Origin: Thiothrix subterranea
Lineage (GTDB): Bacteria > Pseudomonadota > Gammaproteobacteria > Thiotrichales > Thiotrichaceae
Reading direction: 5' to 3'
Assembly (NCBI RefSeq): GCF_016772315.1
Contig: NZ_CP053482.1
Location: 2,847,501 to 2,911,500 of the forward strand
Length of the DNA stretch: 64,000 nucleotides
Shown here: in pieces, positions 40,641 through 49,526 of the stretch
Layout of the letters: every line of letters begins with the position of its first letter
How positions within the stretch are numbered: the stretch's first letter is position 1
Translations under genes and position numbers: made by a program
Notes under the pieces: generated by a model
The model's database searches: none
What the model was told of the DNA's origin: nothing
The model's input: the letters and a program-made list of their open reading frames with translations, nothing else

Positions 40641-40838
40641 ATGACATTAAAAATCACCTTCACTGATGATGAGGTAGCGGAGCTGTTCTACTGGAAGGAG
40701 CGCCACCCTCATCCCAGAGTCCGTAAGAAAATGTCCGTGCTGTACCTGAAATCCCAACAGTTGACGCATAAGGAAATCAAACGATTGGAAAGGATTACAG
40801 AAGCCACGCTGCTTGCCTACCTAAACGCCTACCAACTA
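40641..40838 (+). pseudogene. IS630 transposase, N-terminal part (interrupted)
   Basis: 66 codons of the N-terminal helix-turn-helix region (FTDDEVAELFYWKE, SQQLTHKEIKRLE, LLAYLNAYQ), then cut by the IS3 left end, which supplies the stop codon. The frame resumes in phase at 42099. Confidence 0.85.
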
Positions 40839-40902
40839 TGATACTCCCCATATTCTAGACCACTGACTAAGATAAGAGGATAGCAGCGAAAGGAGGCAAG
40901 AT

Positions 40903-41193
40903 ATGGCAAATGTGCGCAAACATCATACAGCGGAGTTCAAGGCGAAAGTGGCATTGGAGGCGATCAGGCAACAGAAAACCACCAACGAACTGATCACCGC
41001 CTACGCCATCCAAGCGGCTCAGATCAGCACGTGGAAAAAACAGGCTCTAGCTGCCATCCCCTTGGCTTTTTCCAGTAAAAAAGACCGCGATCAACACAAC
41101 CAGCAAGCGGAGATTGACGAGTTATACCGCCAACTAGGGCAAGTGGTTGCCGAACGTGATTGGCTGAAAAAAAAGTCGGCGGGTATCCATTAA
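40903..41193 (+). CDS. IS3-family transposase OrfA
   Basis: 96 residues. DNA-binding helix-turn-helix (HTAEFKAKVALEAI through AQISTWKKQAL) followed by a leucine-zipper-like segment (IDELYRQLGQVVAERDWL). The A8 tract at 41167-41174, read as A-AAA-AAG, is a typical -1 slippery site that would fuse OrfA to OrfB as OrfAB. A ribosome-binding site AAGGAGG lies upstream near 40890. Confidence 0.92.
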   Translation: MANVRKHHTAEFKAKVALEAIRQQKTTNELITAYAIQAAQISTWKKQALAAIPLAFSSKKDRDQHNQQAEIDELYRQLGQVVAERDWLKKKSAGIH

Positions 41194-42071
41194 CCCTAAG
41201 GAAAGCCTTGCTTGAGCCAGACAATGCGGCGTTTAGCTTGCGTCAGCAGTGTGGATTGTTGGGGATCAACCGCTCCAGCCTGTACTACCAGCCGCAGGGT
41301 GAAAGTGAGGAAAACCTGTTGTTGATGCGCTTATTGGATGAACAATACACCCAAACGCCCTACTACGGGGTGCTTAAGATGAAAGCACATTTGCGTACCT
41401 TGGGGCATGTAGTGAACGAAAAGCGGGTGAGGCGGCTATTGCGCACCATGGGTCTGGAGGCGGTTTACCAAAAACCTGACACCAGTAAACCGAACCCTGA
41501 ACATGAGATTTTCCCTTACCTGCTGCGGGGTTTGGTGATTGACCGCTGCGATCAAGTGTGGAGTACCGACATCACGTATATCCGATTGGCGCATGGCTTT
41601 GTGTACCTGATGGCAGTGATCGACTGGTACAGCCGTTATGTGTTGGGTTGGGCGATCAGTACCACGTTGGAAGCTGATTTTTGCATTGAAGTGGTCGGCG
41701 AGTTATTGGATAGCGGGTCGTGTGAAATCTTCAACACCGATCAAGGCGCACAGTTCACGACACCACGATTCACGACACCGCTGCTAAACAAAGGCATCCG
41801 TGTCAGCATGGATGGGCGGGGACGCGCACTGGACAATATTTTTATTGAACGGCTGTGGCGGACAGTCAAATATGAACATATTTATTTGCAGGATATACAG
41901 ACGGTGCAAGAGGCAAGGACAGGCTTGCGGGACTACTTCCAGTTCTACAACCACCGACGCTTGCATCAGTCCCTCGATTACAGCACACCGGCTGCTGTGT
42001 ATTTTGCAGGGCGGCAGGATGGGCAAGGGAAGACAGATTTTTATCAACCAGCTTTTATTTTAATTTCTTGA
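41160..42071 (+). CDS. IS3-family transposase OrfB (DDE integrase domain)
   Basis: 303 residues in the -1 frame relative to OrfA; the first in-frame TTG overlaps OrfA, but OrfAB by frameshifting is more likely the active form. Retroviral-integrase-like catalytic core with Asp in WSTDITYI, Asp in FNTDQGAQF and Glu in DNIFIERLWR, then the C-terminal YNHRRLHQSLDY block. All catalytic residues are present and the frame is open, so the element may be active. Confidence 0.92.
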   Translation: MAEKKVGGYPLTLRKALLEPDNAAFSLRQQCGLLGINRSSLYYQPQGESEENLLLMRLLDEQYTQTPYYGVLKMKAHLRTLGHVVNEKRVRRLLRTMGLEAVYQKPDTSKPNPEHEIFPYLLRGLVIDRCDQVWSTDITYIRLAHGFVYLMAVIDWYSRYVLGWAISTTLEADFCIEVVGELLDSGSCEIFNTDQGAQFTTPRFTTPLLNKGIRVSMDGRGRALDNIFIERLWRTVKYEHIYLQDIQTVQEARTGLRDYFQFYNHRRLHQSLDYSTPAAVYFAGRQDGQGKTDFYQPAFILIS

Positions 42072-42098
42072 GATTTTGGTCTGGACAATGGGGAGTAC

Positions 42099-42958
42099 CT
42101 TAAACAACCTAACGGTTTAGAAGCTCTTAAAGAAATACGCTTCAATAAACCAAAGAGTGATTTGATGGCATATAAAGACAAGATTGAGACCTATTTTCGT
42201 GAATATCCACCCGCGACCAGCAAGGCAGCAGCCGCCAAGATTGAGGAGCTGACAGGCATCAAACGCAGCGAGGACAGGGTACGTATCTTTATGAAGAAAA
42301 TAGGGATGGACATCCGTAAAGTGGGGATGATACCCGCCAAAGCTGATGTGGAAGCACAAGAAAAGTTCTTGGAAAATGAACTTAAACCGCGCATTCAAGA
42401 GGCTCAAGAAGGTAAACGCGCCCTTTTTTTGTCGATGCCGCCCACTTCGTTTTAGCACCGTTTCTGGGATTTTTGTGGTCATTTTCCCGCGTATTCATCA
42501 AAGCGCCCTGTGGTCGACAACGTTACAACGTATTGGGCGCACTCAATGTGATAACACTGCAACTGATCACCCTCACTAACGATACCTATATCAACGCTGG
42601 CAGCGTGTGTGAATTATTGGAAAAAATTGCAGCGTTAGCACTCAAAATACCGATCACGTTGGTCTTGGATAATGCCAAGTATCAACGCTGTGAAGCCGTG
42701 TTTGCCTGTGCGAAAAGGCTCAATATTGAACTATTGTTTTTACCGACCTATTCACCCAACCTCAATCTGATTGAACGGTTGTGGAAGTTCGTCAAGAAAA
42801 AATGCTTGTACTCGAAGTACTATGATAAGTTTCCCGCTTTCAAGTCGGCCATCACCAACTGTCTCGACAAGCTGGATACTGATCACAAGAAAGAACTGGC
42901 ACAGTTGATGACAACAAACTTTCAAACCTTTAAAAATGTTCAAGTCTTGGCGCTGTGA
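42099..42958 (+). pseudogene. IS630 transposase, remainder (with -1 slippery site)
   Basis: Resumes in phase as LKQPNGLEALKE. The frame to 42455 carries the second DNA-binding part; at 42424-42430 a T7 tract (T-TTT-TTG) allows a -1 shift that restores FVDAAHF (first Asp), LVLDNAKYQ (second Asp) and NLIERLWKFVKKK (Glu), ending at 42958. IS630 members often use such programmed frameshifts, so the shift is probably natural, whereas the IS3 insertion has destroyed the gene. Confidence 0.85.
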
Positions 42959-42964
42959 GGTATA

Positions 42965-43461
42965 TTAAGCTGCATCAATAACTTGGGGATTGCGGTAATT
43001 TCATTGGACTTGTCATCCACCCGTTGTTGACCCAGCACTAACTGGTTCTTGGTTGCCCAAGCACTGACCATGTAAATGGCGGCTTTATCGGATGCGCTAT
43101 CAAGGCTGCGGCGCAGGCATTTGCCATCAATGGCAATGATCTCACCCTCACTAAGGTCACACAAGTCAGCCACCCAACGGCTAAAACATTCACTGAACTT
43201 CTGGGTGTCGATCAGTGCAAAAACCCGCCCAAACGTGTCGTGTGACGGGATGCCATGCTTCAAATCCAGTACGCGGGTGAACCACTTTTCTTTGGCCCTG
43301 CCAAACTGTTCGATAGATGCCCAGTCATCCGCGCCGCAAATCACCGCACACAGGGTGATGAAGAAAATATCGCTCAGTTTGTGCCGTTTGCGACGATCCA
43401 TGCGTGGGTCAGGAATTGAGGCAAAATGCTCGACTATCGAAGCCGTTGGGCGGAGTTTCAT
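42965..43461 (-). pseudogene. ISAs1 transposase, N-terminal part (interrupted)
   Basis: N-terminal 165 codons of the ISAs1 transposase: DPRMDRRKRHKLSDIFF, HGIPSHDTFGRVF and the first catalytic Asp in IAIDGKCLRRS. In-phase continuation is at 40555 downward (see that entry). The open frame running past 42965 uses bases of the IS630 right end. Confidence 0.92.
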
Positions 43462-43628
43462 GGGGCTACCAAAAGCCTGACAGGGAACAACCTTAAGGTG
43501 GTTTTGTCAAGAGCGTTTTAATGCGATTGCCCTAATGAATGGCGTAAGTCTATTGCCATGACCGGATGCCTCGCTTCACCGCCGATAGTCCGGCGCCACA
43601 ATACGCGGTGAAACCTTAGGAGGATTTT

Positions 43629-44210
43629 ATGAGTAACGTGTTAGAGGAAGTGTTAGCCGCCAATGCGAATTATGTTGCTAACTTCGGGGATAAGGGCAAC
43701 TTGCCCATGCCACCGGGGCGGCATTTCGCGATTTTAACTTGCATGGATGCGCGGCTTGATCCTGCCAAATACGCGGGATTGGCAGAGGGAGATGCGCATG
43801 TGATTCGCAATGCCGGAGGGCGGGCAAGCGATGATGCGATTCGTTCCTTGGTCATTTCCTACAAGCTGTTGGGGACGAGTGAATGGTTTGTAATACACCA
43901 CACCGATTGCGGGATGGAAACTTTCAACAATGAAATCATGGGCAATTTGTTGGCGAGTAGCCTGAAAACCGCCACAGTGGATGCGTCCGGCTGGCACGAT
44001 CATGGCGATGGCACGGGCTGCGCTAACGGTAAATTTGTGCAATGGCTGACCATTAGCAATCTGGAACAAAGCGTGGTGGAGGATGTGCAACGCATCCGTG
44101 AAAACCCGATGGTTCCCGCTGAAATTCCCATCTACGGTTATATCTACGACTGCAAAACCGGCCAATTGATCGAAGTACCAGAAGCAACTACCGCCGGTCT
44201 AGCTGCGTAA
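43629..44210 (+). CDS. Beta-class carbonic anhydrase
   Basis: 193 residues. Interconverts carbon dioxide and bicarbonate. Zinc ligands Cys38 (TCMDAR with Asp40/Arg42 dyad), His91 and Cys94 (HHTDC); N-terminal helix and [12 protein letters not shown] typical of the compact beta class. An extra Gly/His-rich loop ([13 protein letters not shown]) near 120-132 is not in most members. AGGAGG lies 7-8 nt before the ATG. No signal peptide, so cytoplasmic. The ISAs1 nest ends 95 nt upstream and may affect its promoter. Confidence 0.93.
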   Translation: MSNVLEEVLAANANYVANFGDKGNLPMPPGRHFAILTCMDARLDPAKYAGLAEGDAHVIRNAGGRASDDAIRSLVISYKLLGTSEWFVIHHTDCGMETFNNEIMGNLLASSLKTATVDASGWHDHGDGTGCANGKFVQWLTISNLEQSVVEDVQRIRENPMVPAEIPIYGYIYDCKTGQLIEVPEATTAGLAA

Positions 44211-44212
44211 TG

Positions 44213-44830
44213 TTATTGGCGACTTTCCAGCCGTTTGAGCCGCGCTTCTAGGCGATCGGCATCCATCCGCAGCGTATCGACTTCATCCAGATACCTGCGG
44301 ATTTCGGCTTCAGCGGGCAATAACCGCGCTTCTTCCTGCAAATATTCTTGGGTATTCAAACGCATCGCGTGGGCGGAATCGTCCAGCCAGCCTTTGCTAC
44401 CGCGTGCCAATTGTCCCATTTGGTGTGCAAGCACATCACCGACTGCGCGTGACAGCAGTTCTTCCCAATCCACGTCAATGTCGCGCAAGATGGCGCTGAA
44501 ACGGTTGCCCAAGCCCATATCACCGTCGATTTTAACGCCGTTGGCTAACATGGCTTTGCCGGTATCTTCCGCAGCGGATAAGCGCATTAACGCCAGTGCT
44601 GAGCCGTGAATGGTGACATCGGGTTCGGCTGCATACGTAGTGGTCACACGCACGGTTTCATTAGTCGGCAGAAAATACAGTTGGAGATCAGGGGTGCTGA
44701 TGTGTAGGCAAATCAGCTTGCCTTGCAAGCTTTGCAACCGTGCCAAGGCATTGCCGTGGCTGGCTTTGTCCAATTGTAACCAGGTGTTGAAGGCGGTTTC
44801 GAGTGTGGCGGTCAGGGCGGCGAATAACAT
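44213..44830 (-). CDS. ubiJ: Ubiquinone biosynthesis accessory factor UbiJ
   Basis: 205 residues. SCP2-like lipid-binding domain at about 10-110 ([48 protein letters not shown]) and a helical C-terminus ([22 protein letters not shown]), the UbiJ/YigP layout. UbiJ with UbiK organises the aqueous Ubi complex. It usually sits between ubiE and ubiB; in this window the three are dispersed. Tail-to-tail with the carbonic anhydrase gene, 2 nt apart. Confidence 0.87.
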   Translation of the reverse strand: MLFAALTATLETAFNTWLQLDKASHGNALARLQSLQGKLICLHISTPDLQLYFLPTNETVRVTTTYAAEPDVTIHGSALALMRLSAAEDTGKAMLANGVKIDGDMGLGNRFSAILRDIDVDWEELLSRAVGDVLAHQMGQLARGSKGWLDDSAHAMRLNTQEYLQEEARLLPAEAEIRRYLDEVDTLRMDADRLEARLKRLESRQ

Positions 44831-44934
44831 GGCGAATTCCTCTCTGTAGAGGGTTTAGCATAACGTATCTGCACGGTTATTTGCATCCAAACCCGGTGTT
44901 GATGCGTAATAGCATAAACCAAGGAGGCATTAAT

Positions 44935-45864
44935 ATGTTAATCAAACGCCCATTCGATCTGACCGACAACGACGTGACCGACAACGACGTGACCGACTAC
45001 ACGCTTTACCAACGGCGTCGCGATTTTCTCAAAACACTGGGGGGTATCGCTTTAATCGGCGCAAGCGGTTTGCCCCTGAGTGCAGCGGCGAAATCAGCGT
45101 TTTCGACCGATGAAGAACAAACGCCTTTCGACGACATTACCACCTACAACAATTTCTACGAATTTGGCACGGATAAAAGCGACCCCGCCCAATACGCCAG
45201 CATTATGAAAACCTCACCTTGGAGTGTTACCGTCGATGGTGAATGCGCCAAACCCGGTAAACTTAACCTAGAAGACATTCTCAAACCGCACAGCAAGGAA
45301 GATCGTATTTACCGCCTGCGCTGCGTGGAAGGTTGGTCGATGGTCATTCCTTGGCTCGGCTTTCCACTGGCAGATTTGCTGAAACGTTTTGAACCAACGT
45401 CCAAAGCCAAATACGTGAGTTTTGAAACCCTGTTTGACCCGGAACAGATGCCGGGGCAAAAACGCAATGTGCTCGACTGGCCTTACGCGGAAGGCTTGCG
45501 CATGGATGAGGCGATGCACCCCTTGAGCTTCATCGCAACGGGTTTGTACGGCAAAGATTTGCTGAATCAAAACGGCGCACCGTTGCGCTTGGTCGTACCT
45601 TGGAAATACGGTTTCAAAAGCATTAAATCCATTGTCAGGATTAGTTTTGTGGAAGAACAGCCGGATACCAGTTGGGGGCGTTCGGCTCCCGGTGAATACG
45701 GGTTCTATTCCAATGTGAACCCTGAAGTTGATCACCCGCGCTGGAGCCAGCGTAAAGAGCGCCGCATCGGTGAATTCCGCAAGCGCGATACCTTAATGTT
45801 CAACGGGTATGCCGAACAGGTGGCGAGTTTGTACAGTGGCTTGGATTTACGGAAGAACTACTGA
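44935..45864 (+). CDS. msrP: Periplasmic methionine-sulfoxide reductase catalytic subunit MsrP
   Basis: 309 residues from the ATG at 44935, chosen for the strong AAGGAGG 7 nt upstream. Tat signal [11 protein letters not shown] near 29-39. Molybdopterin oxidoreductase fold with the Mo-ligand Cys in [12 protein letters not shown] and the C-terminal [13 protein letters not shown]. Repairs oxidised methionines in periplasmic proteins using electrons from MsrQ. The N-terminus holds a direct 15-bp duplication ([10 protein letters not shown]), not seen in homologues I know. Overlaps msrQ by one base pair step (TGATG). Confidence 0.93.
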   Translation: MLIKRPFDLTDNDVTDNDVTDYTLYQRRRDFLKTLGGIALIGASGLPLSAAAKSAFSTDEEQTPFDDITTYNNFYEFGTDKSDPAQYASIMKTSPWSVTVDGECAKPGKLNLEDILKPHSKEDRIYRLRCVEGWSMVIPWLGFPLADLLKRFEPTSKAKYVSFETLFDPEQMPGQKRNVLDWPYAEGLRMDEAMHPLSFIATGLYGKDLLNQNGAPLRLVVPWKYGFKSIKSIVRISFVEEQPDTSWGRSAPGEYGFYSNVNPEVDHPRWSQRKERRIGEFRKRDTLMFNGYAEQVASLYSGLDLRKNY

Positions 45865-46508
45865 TGCGAGCGCAAACTGCTGTTCAGATTCGTGAGCCGT
45901 ATTTCACCAAAGTCTTCAAGCCGGTCGTGTTTGCATTGGCACTGCTGCCGCTGGCATTGTTAGGCTGGGGAGTGTGGCAAGACACGCTGGGGGCGAATCC
46001 GATTGAAACGATTACGCGCAGTTTGGGGGAGTGGACGTTACGGTTTTTGCTGTTAACGTTATTGCTCTCGACACTGCGACGGGCAACAGGCTGGGTTCAA
46101 GGGATACGCTTGCGGCGTATGCTCGGTCTGTTTGCCTTTTTTTATGGCGTTTTGCATTTCCTGAGTTATTTGTGGCTTGACCAGTTTTTCGATTGGGCGG
46201 AAATCTGGTATGACATTGTGGAGCGCCCCTTCATTACGGTGGGAATGTTGGCGTTTGTGTTGATGACGCCGTTGGCGCTGACTTCGTTTAAAGCAGCGAT
46301 CCGCAAGCTGGGGCGTAATTGGCAACGGCTGCATACCCTAATCTACCCCTTGGCGGTATTAGGAGTATTGCATTTTTGGTGGCTGGCAGACAGCAAAGCA
46401 CGCACGGAGGTGCCGCTGATTTACGCGGTATTGCTGGCAATATTGTTGGGTGAACGGCTGTGGCGCTGGTCTGTTCCACGCTTTAGTAAGACACCAGTAA
46501 CTCATTAA
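45864..46508 (+). CDS. msrQ: Heme-binding membrane subunit MsrQ
   Basis: 214 residues, about six membrane helices of the ferric-reductase-like fold, with conserved histidines in FFYGVLHFLSYL near 98 and RLHTLIYPLAVLGVLHFWW near 154-172. Supplies quinone-derived electrons to MsrP. Translationally coupled to msrP; its last 26 nt overlap the convergent HD-GYP gene. Confidence 0.93.
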   Translation: MRAQTAVQIREPYFTKVFKPVVFALALLPLALLGWGVWQDTLGANPIETITRSLGEWTLRFLLLTLLLSTLRRATGWVQGIRLRRMLGLFAFFYGVLHFLSYLWLDQFFDWAEIWYDIVERPFITVGMLAFVLMTPLALTSFKAAIRKLGRNWQRLHTLIYPLAVLGVLHFWWLADSKARTEVPLIYAVLLAILLGERLWRWSVPRFSKTPVTH

Positions 46509-47535
46509 TTTCGTTGACTTCCTGCCGAATCCGGCGCATCACCGGTAGTATGCCTAAAAATACCTCGAACAGTTTGGCATCCAAATGTGAGCCGGTCATG
46601 CTCTCCATGAGTTCCAGCGCTTCGGCTTCGCTGAGCGCTTTTTTGTAAACCCGCTCGTGTACCAAGGCATCGTAAATATCGACGATGGCGGTGATGCGGG
46701 CGGAAACAGGGATTTCTTCGCCCATCAGCCCGCGTGGATAGCCGGAACCGTCCCATTTTTCGTGGTGGCACAGCGCAATATCGGCTGCCATGTCGAGCAC
46801 GGGGATGTGGGAATCTTGCAGCATTTTTGCGCCAATCTCGGTGTGGCGTTTCATAATGGCGAATTCGGTATCGGTGAGTTTGCCTTTTTTCAGCAAGATG
46901 CGATCGGGAATGCCGATTTTGCCAATGTCGTGCATGGGGGCGGCAATGCGGATGTCGTCAATCTGTTGGGTTTCCCAGCCCAAGGCTTTGCCCATCGCGG
47001 CTGCGTATAAGCCAATGCGTTTGACGTGTGCGCCGGTTTCTTCGTCGCGGTAACTGGTGAGGCTGACCAGTTTGATGGCGATTTCTTCTTCGCGCTGTTT
47101 GATTTTGAGGGTGCGCTTTTGGACTTCGTTTTCGAGTTTTTCTTGGGTGAGCAAGCCTTCGCGGAGTTGTTGCAGGTGGCTGACTTCTTTGCGGTATTTT
47201 TCACCTAGGTTGTTGAGCAGCAATACGGCTTGCCCGTCGACCCACAAGGCGTTGGCTTCGATGGCGATTTCATTGCCGAGTTCGTCGGTTTCGACCCAAA
47301 CACCGGAGGATAGCGGGGTGGCATTGCGTGCTTGCCAATGTTGTTCGGCATCGTCGATGAAACAGGTGAGGTAAGGAAAGGTGTGAGTAAGCGCACATTC
47401 GGTTGAGACGGATTGACCTAGGAAAAACACCAGCCAGTCGGGGGTAGGGGAAAGTAGCTGAAATGAATCATTGGGGCGTTGGCAGAATACCGCAATGTTC
47501 AGCGAAGCACAGATATTGGCGAGCAGCTTATCCAT
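46483..47535 (-). CDS. HD-GYP domain cyclic-di-GMP phosphodiesterase-like protein
   Basis: 350 residues. N-terminal PAS-like sensor region (about 1-115), coiled linker (about 118-150) and an HD-GYP domain (about 155-335) with ETGAHVKRIG, MHDIGKIGIPDRIL and HHEKWDGSGYPRGL. The GYP and both HD residues are intact, so it is likely active in hydrolysing c-di-GMP. A perfect AGGAGG precedes the ATG; the start overlaps the upstream GTPase gene by 8 nt, placing it last in a four-gene leftward operon. The 3' end overlaps msrQ by 26 nt. Confidence 0.9.
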   Translation of the reverse strand: MDKLLANICASLNIAVFCQRPNDSFQLLSPTPDWLVFFLGQSVSTECALTHTFPYLTCFIDDAEQHWQARNATPLSSGVWVETDELGNEIAIEANALWVDGQAVLLLNNLGEKYRKEVSHLQQLREGLLTQEKLENEVQKRTLKIKQREEEIAIKLVSLTSYRDEETGAHVKRIGLYAAAMGKALGWETQQIDDIRIAAPMHDIGKIGIPDRILLKKGKLTDTEFAIMKRHTEIGAKMLQDSHIPVLDMAADIALCHHEKWDGSGYPRGLMGEEIPVSARITAIVDIYDALVHERVYKKALSEAEALELMESMTGSHLDAKLFEVFLGILPVMRRIRQEVNEINELLVSY

Positions 47536-48031
47536 GTTGACCTCCTAATTGTTCGACCAGTTTCAGGAACATGGTTTCAACGCCGACGTTTTGTTTGGCG
47601 CTGGTTTCGACGATGGGGTGTCCCAGTTGTTGCAGGTGCTGATGTTGCGGAGTCTCGAATTGCCAGGTGGATTTTAGGTCAGCTTTGTTGAGGGCAAACA
47701 CGGCTGGCAAGTCACCGACCGTGGTTTTCACCATGTCATGAATCGAGAGTGCGGTTTCATACGAGTGTGGGCGGGTGGGGTCAATCACGATAATGTAGCC
47801 GGACATGCCGCGTAAATAAGCGGTGCGGATGCTGGTAAAATCGTCTTCGCCCGCAATGTCCCAAAGCATCAGGGAATGCGTGTTGCCGTTGAATTCAAGC
47901 TGCTTTTTGTCGATCTTGACGCCAACCGTGGTGAGGTATTTGTCACTGAATAGGCTGTCAACGTAACGGCGGATCAGGCTGGTTTTGCCTACCGAGAAGG
48001 AACCTAACAGGCATATTTTTTGCTGAATCAT
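47528..48031 (-). CDS. Ras/Rab-like small GTPase
   Basis: 167 residues from the ATG at 48031; the longer frame begins inside the upstream gene. All G motifs are visible: G1 GSFSVGKTS near 9, switch I TTVGVKID, G3 WDIAGEDD near 56, G4 NKADL near 113 and G5 ETSAK near 141. The G3 motif has Glu-Asp after AG, where eukaryotic Ras has Gln-Glu. Stand-alone Rab-like GTPases of this kind occur in filamentous and gliding bacteria. Lies 16 nt after an OmpA-type gene and 8 nt overlapped with an HD-GYP gene; inferred switch linking an envelope protein to c-di-GMP signalling. Confidence 0.87.
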   Translation of the reverse strand: MIQQKICLLGSFSVGKTSLIRRYVDSLFSDKYLTTVGVKIDKKQLEFNGNTHSLMLWDIAGEDDFTSIRTAYLRGMSGYIIVIDPTRPHSYETALSIHDMVKTTVGDLPAVFALNKADLKSTWQFETPQHQHLQQLGHPIVETSAKQNVGVETMFLKLVEQLGGQHG

Positions 48032-48047
48032 GATTCTCTCGCTGGTA

Positions 48048-49523
48048 CTAGTAAAGGCTGACGCGGTAGTGGGTACTGCGTTCGTTTTTTTGCAAATGGC
48101 TGGGTAGCCCCGGATGTGGTGCGCCGTAGGCAACCAATGCGAACGCGGGTAAGCCGGAGGTTATCAGGGCAGTGCGTAAGTTGTCAGCCCGTTGTTGCGC
48201 CATTTCACGATTAAAGGTGTCCTTGCCGCTGTCATCCGCATTGCCGACAATCATGATTTGTGGGGTTTTATCCAAGCGTTGCGCGGTTTGCAGCAGTTCG
48301 CCGATGTGTTTACCCAGGGCAATAATGGCGGGGTGTTGCGGGTTAACGTCTGCCTTGGCTTTTTCAAACGGGTAGTTGGCGACTTCGATTTGCTGGGTGA
48401 GTGTTGTCAGTGCAGCGGTGTCGGCAGCAATTTGTTGTGCGCTGTGCTGTTGTTGGTGATTTTGCTGGTCGAGCAAGGTTTGCATCGAGGTTTGCAAGGA
48501 AGCCTGTTGCGTCTGTTGTTGTGCCAACTGTTCGCGCAATGCTTGTACGGCGGCTTGCTGCGCCTGTTCAGCCTGCCGCTGTTGGTGCAATTGTGCGGCT
48601 TGGGCTTGTTGGTATTGGTAAATCCACCAGCCGAGTGCGCCAACGATGGTTGCCAGTAACAAATACGCTAACCATGGCGGGCGTTTTTCGCGTTGCTGTT
48701 GTTTTTTGATCAGGCAGTCGCGGAGCAAGGGTTCAATGCTGGTAAAAACGCTGGCATCACCCTGATAAGCTTGCAGTGGTTGGCGGTATTGCTGGTGAAT
48801 GTTTTCCACCGTTTCGGCAAGCAATGCGCGTAATTCGGCGGGGACTGTACCGCGTATCACCAGGGCAAGCACCGCCAGCGGGCCGTGTTCGACCAAGACG
48901 GTGAGTTCGCCCAAGCGCAGGGTATCGAGCATGTCGTCGCCGGTGGTAGCGAAAGAATCTTTAATGAAGTCCTGAATCGCGGTTAACATGCCGGAGATGA
49001 TTTCCGGGTCTTTGCTGGTCACGTTTTCCGAAACGACGTGCTGTAACAGCAAGCCGGTGTCACGGTGGATCAAGAAAACTTGTTCCACCTGATACACCAA
49101 GGTGCGCAGCATCGCAATTTGCGCATACGATTGCCCGGTGCGCCATGCATCCCAACGCCAGCGCCACGAATTTACCGAGAGGCTTTGCTCAAGCAGGCGG
49201 TTGAAATTTTCCAGCGCTTCGTTCAACGCTTGCTGGATGGATTTGCGGATAGCAGGCCCCATCACCGGGTAAAGCACGTCGGCAAAGCGTTTGGGGTCAC
49301 TGCTGATGGCGTGGCTCATGGCACGTTCAACTGTCGGTGCTAAAACGCTGGATACACCGCCATCGTGTGCTTCGCGATGTTGCAGCGCTTCGGCAATGAC
49401 GCTGGCGACACTGGCACTGTATGTTGCAGAGCTTTCAAACTGTGCTTTTAATGCCAGCAAGGCATCGTAGTCCTTGCCGAACAGTAGGTGGCGCAACTGT
49501 GAAATATCGGGCGTGCCTTGCAT
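48048..49523 (-). CDS. OmpA-domain single-pass membrane protein, GTPase-linked
   Basis: 491 residues. Residues 1-265 are a helical cytoplasmic domain of unknown family without signal peptide (AIAMLRTLVYQVEQVFLIHRD and GELTVLVEHGPLAVLALVIRG written in parts: QVFLIHRDTG, LTVLVEHGPLAVLA). One membrane helix sits at about 275-295 (WLAYLLLATIVGALGWWIYQY), then a Gln/Ala-rich coiled coil (about 297-375) and a C-terminal OmpA-like peptidoglycan-binding domain (MIVGNADDSGKDTFNREMAQQRA, in parts VGNADDSGKD). Would tie the cell wall to cytoplasmic partners. Directly before the Ras-like GTPase gene and 3 nt after a coiled-coil gene. Confidence 0.8.
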   Translation of the reverse strand: MQGTPDISQLRHLLFGKDYDALLALKAQFESSATYSASVASVIAEALQHREAHDGGVSSVLAPTVERAMSHAISSDPKRFADVLYPVMGPAIRKSIQQALNEALENFNRLLEQSLSVNSWRWRWDAWRTGQSYAQIAMLRTLVYQVEQVFLIHRDTGLLLQHVVSENVTSKDPEIISGMLTAIQDFIKDSFATTGDDMLDTLRLGELTVLVEHGPLAVLALVIRGTVPAELRALLAETVENIHQQYRQPLQAYQGDASVFTSIEPLLRDCLIKKQQQREKRPPWLAYLLLATIVGALGWWIYQYQQAQAAQLHQQRQAEQAQQAAVQALREQLAQQQTQQASLQTSMQTLLDQQNHQQQHSAQQIAADTAALTTLTQQIEVANYPFEKAKADVNPQHPAIIALGKHIGELLQTAQRLDKTPQIMIVGNADDSGKDTFNREMAQQRADNLRTALITSGLPAFALVAYGAPHPGLPSHLQKNERSTHYRVSLY

Positions 49524-49526
49524 GGC

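Larger units (their letters stand above)
40842..42097. mobile_element. IS3-family insertion sequence
   Basis: About 1256 bp. Ends tactccccatattctagacc (40842-40861) and, reversed, tactccccattgtccagacc (42078-42097), matching at 17 of 20 positions. Contains orfA and orfB in the -1 arrangement with a slippery site. No direct repeat could be recognised at its borders, so the exact ends may be off by one to three bases. The youngest layer of the nest; its genes look intact. Confidence 0.87.
40556..42962. mobile_element. IS630-family insertion sequence, itself interrupted by an IS3 element
   Basis: Inserted at a TA in the ISAs1 transposase: TA at 40554-40555 and TA at 42963-42964, the hallmark of IS630/Tc1 elements. 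Imperfect ends: taccaatcagtgcca on the left and the complement tacctcacagcgcca on the right match at 11 of 15 positions. Without the IS3 copy it would be about 1150 bp, normal for the family. Confidence 0.88.
39868..43534. mobile_element. ISAs1-family insertion sequence carrying two nested insertions
   Basis: Terminal inverted repeats AGGGCAATCGCATTAAAA (39869-39886) and its reverse complement (43516-43533). A 9-bp direct repeat ATGAATGGC flanks it (39859-39867 and 43535-43543), so it transposed into the region between the cytochrome and carbonic anhydrase genes. Its transposase gene, on the minus strand, is split by an IS630-family element. Removing that element leaves about 1258 bp, the usual size of ISAs1 members. 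Confidence 0.92.

Noticed and set aside
40836-42101. Target duplication for the IS3 copy
   Set aside because: No matching 3-5 bp direct repeat could be aligned at the two borders, so none is claimed.
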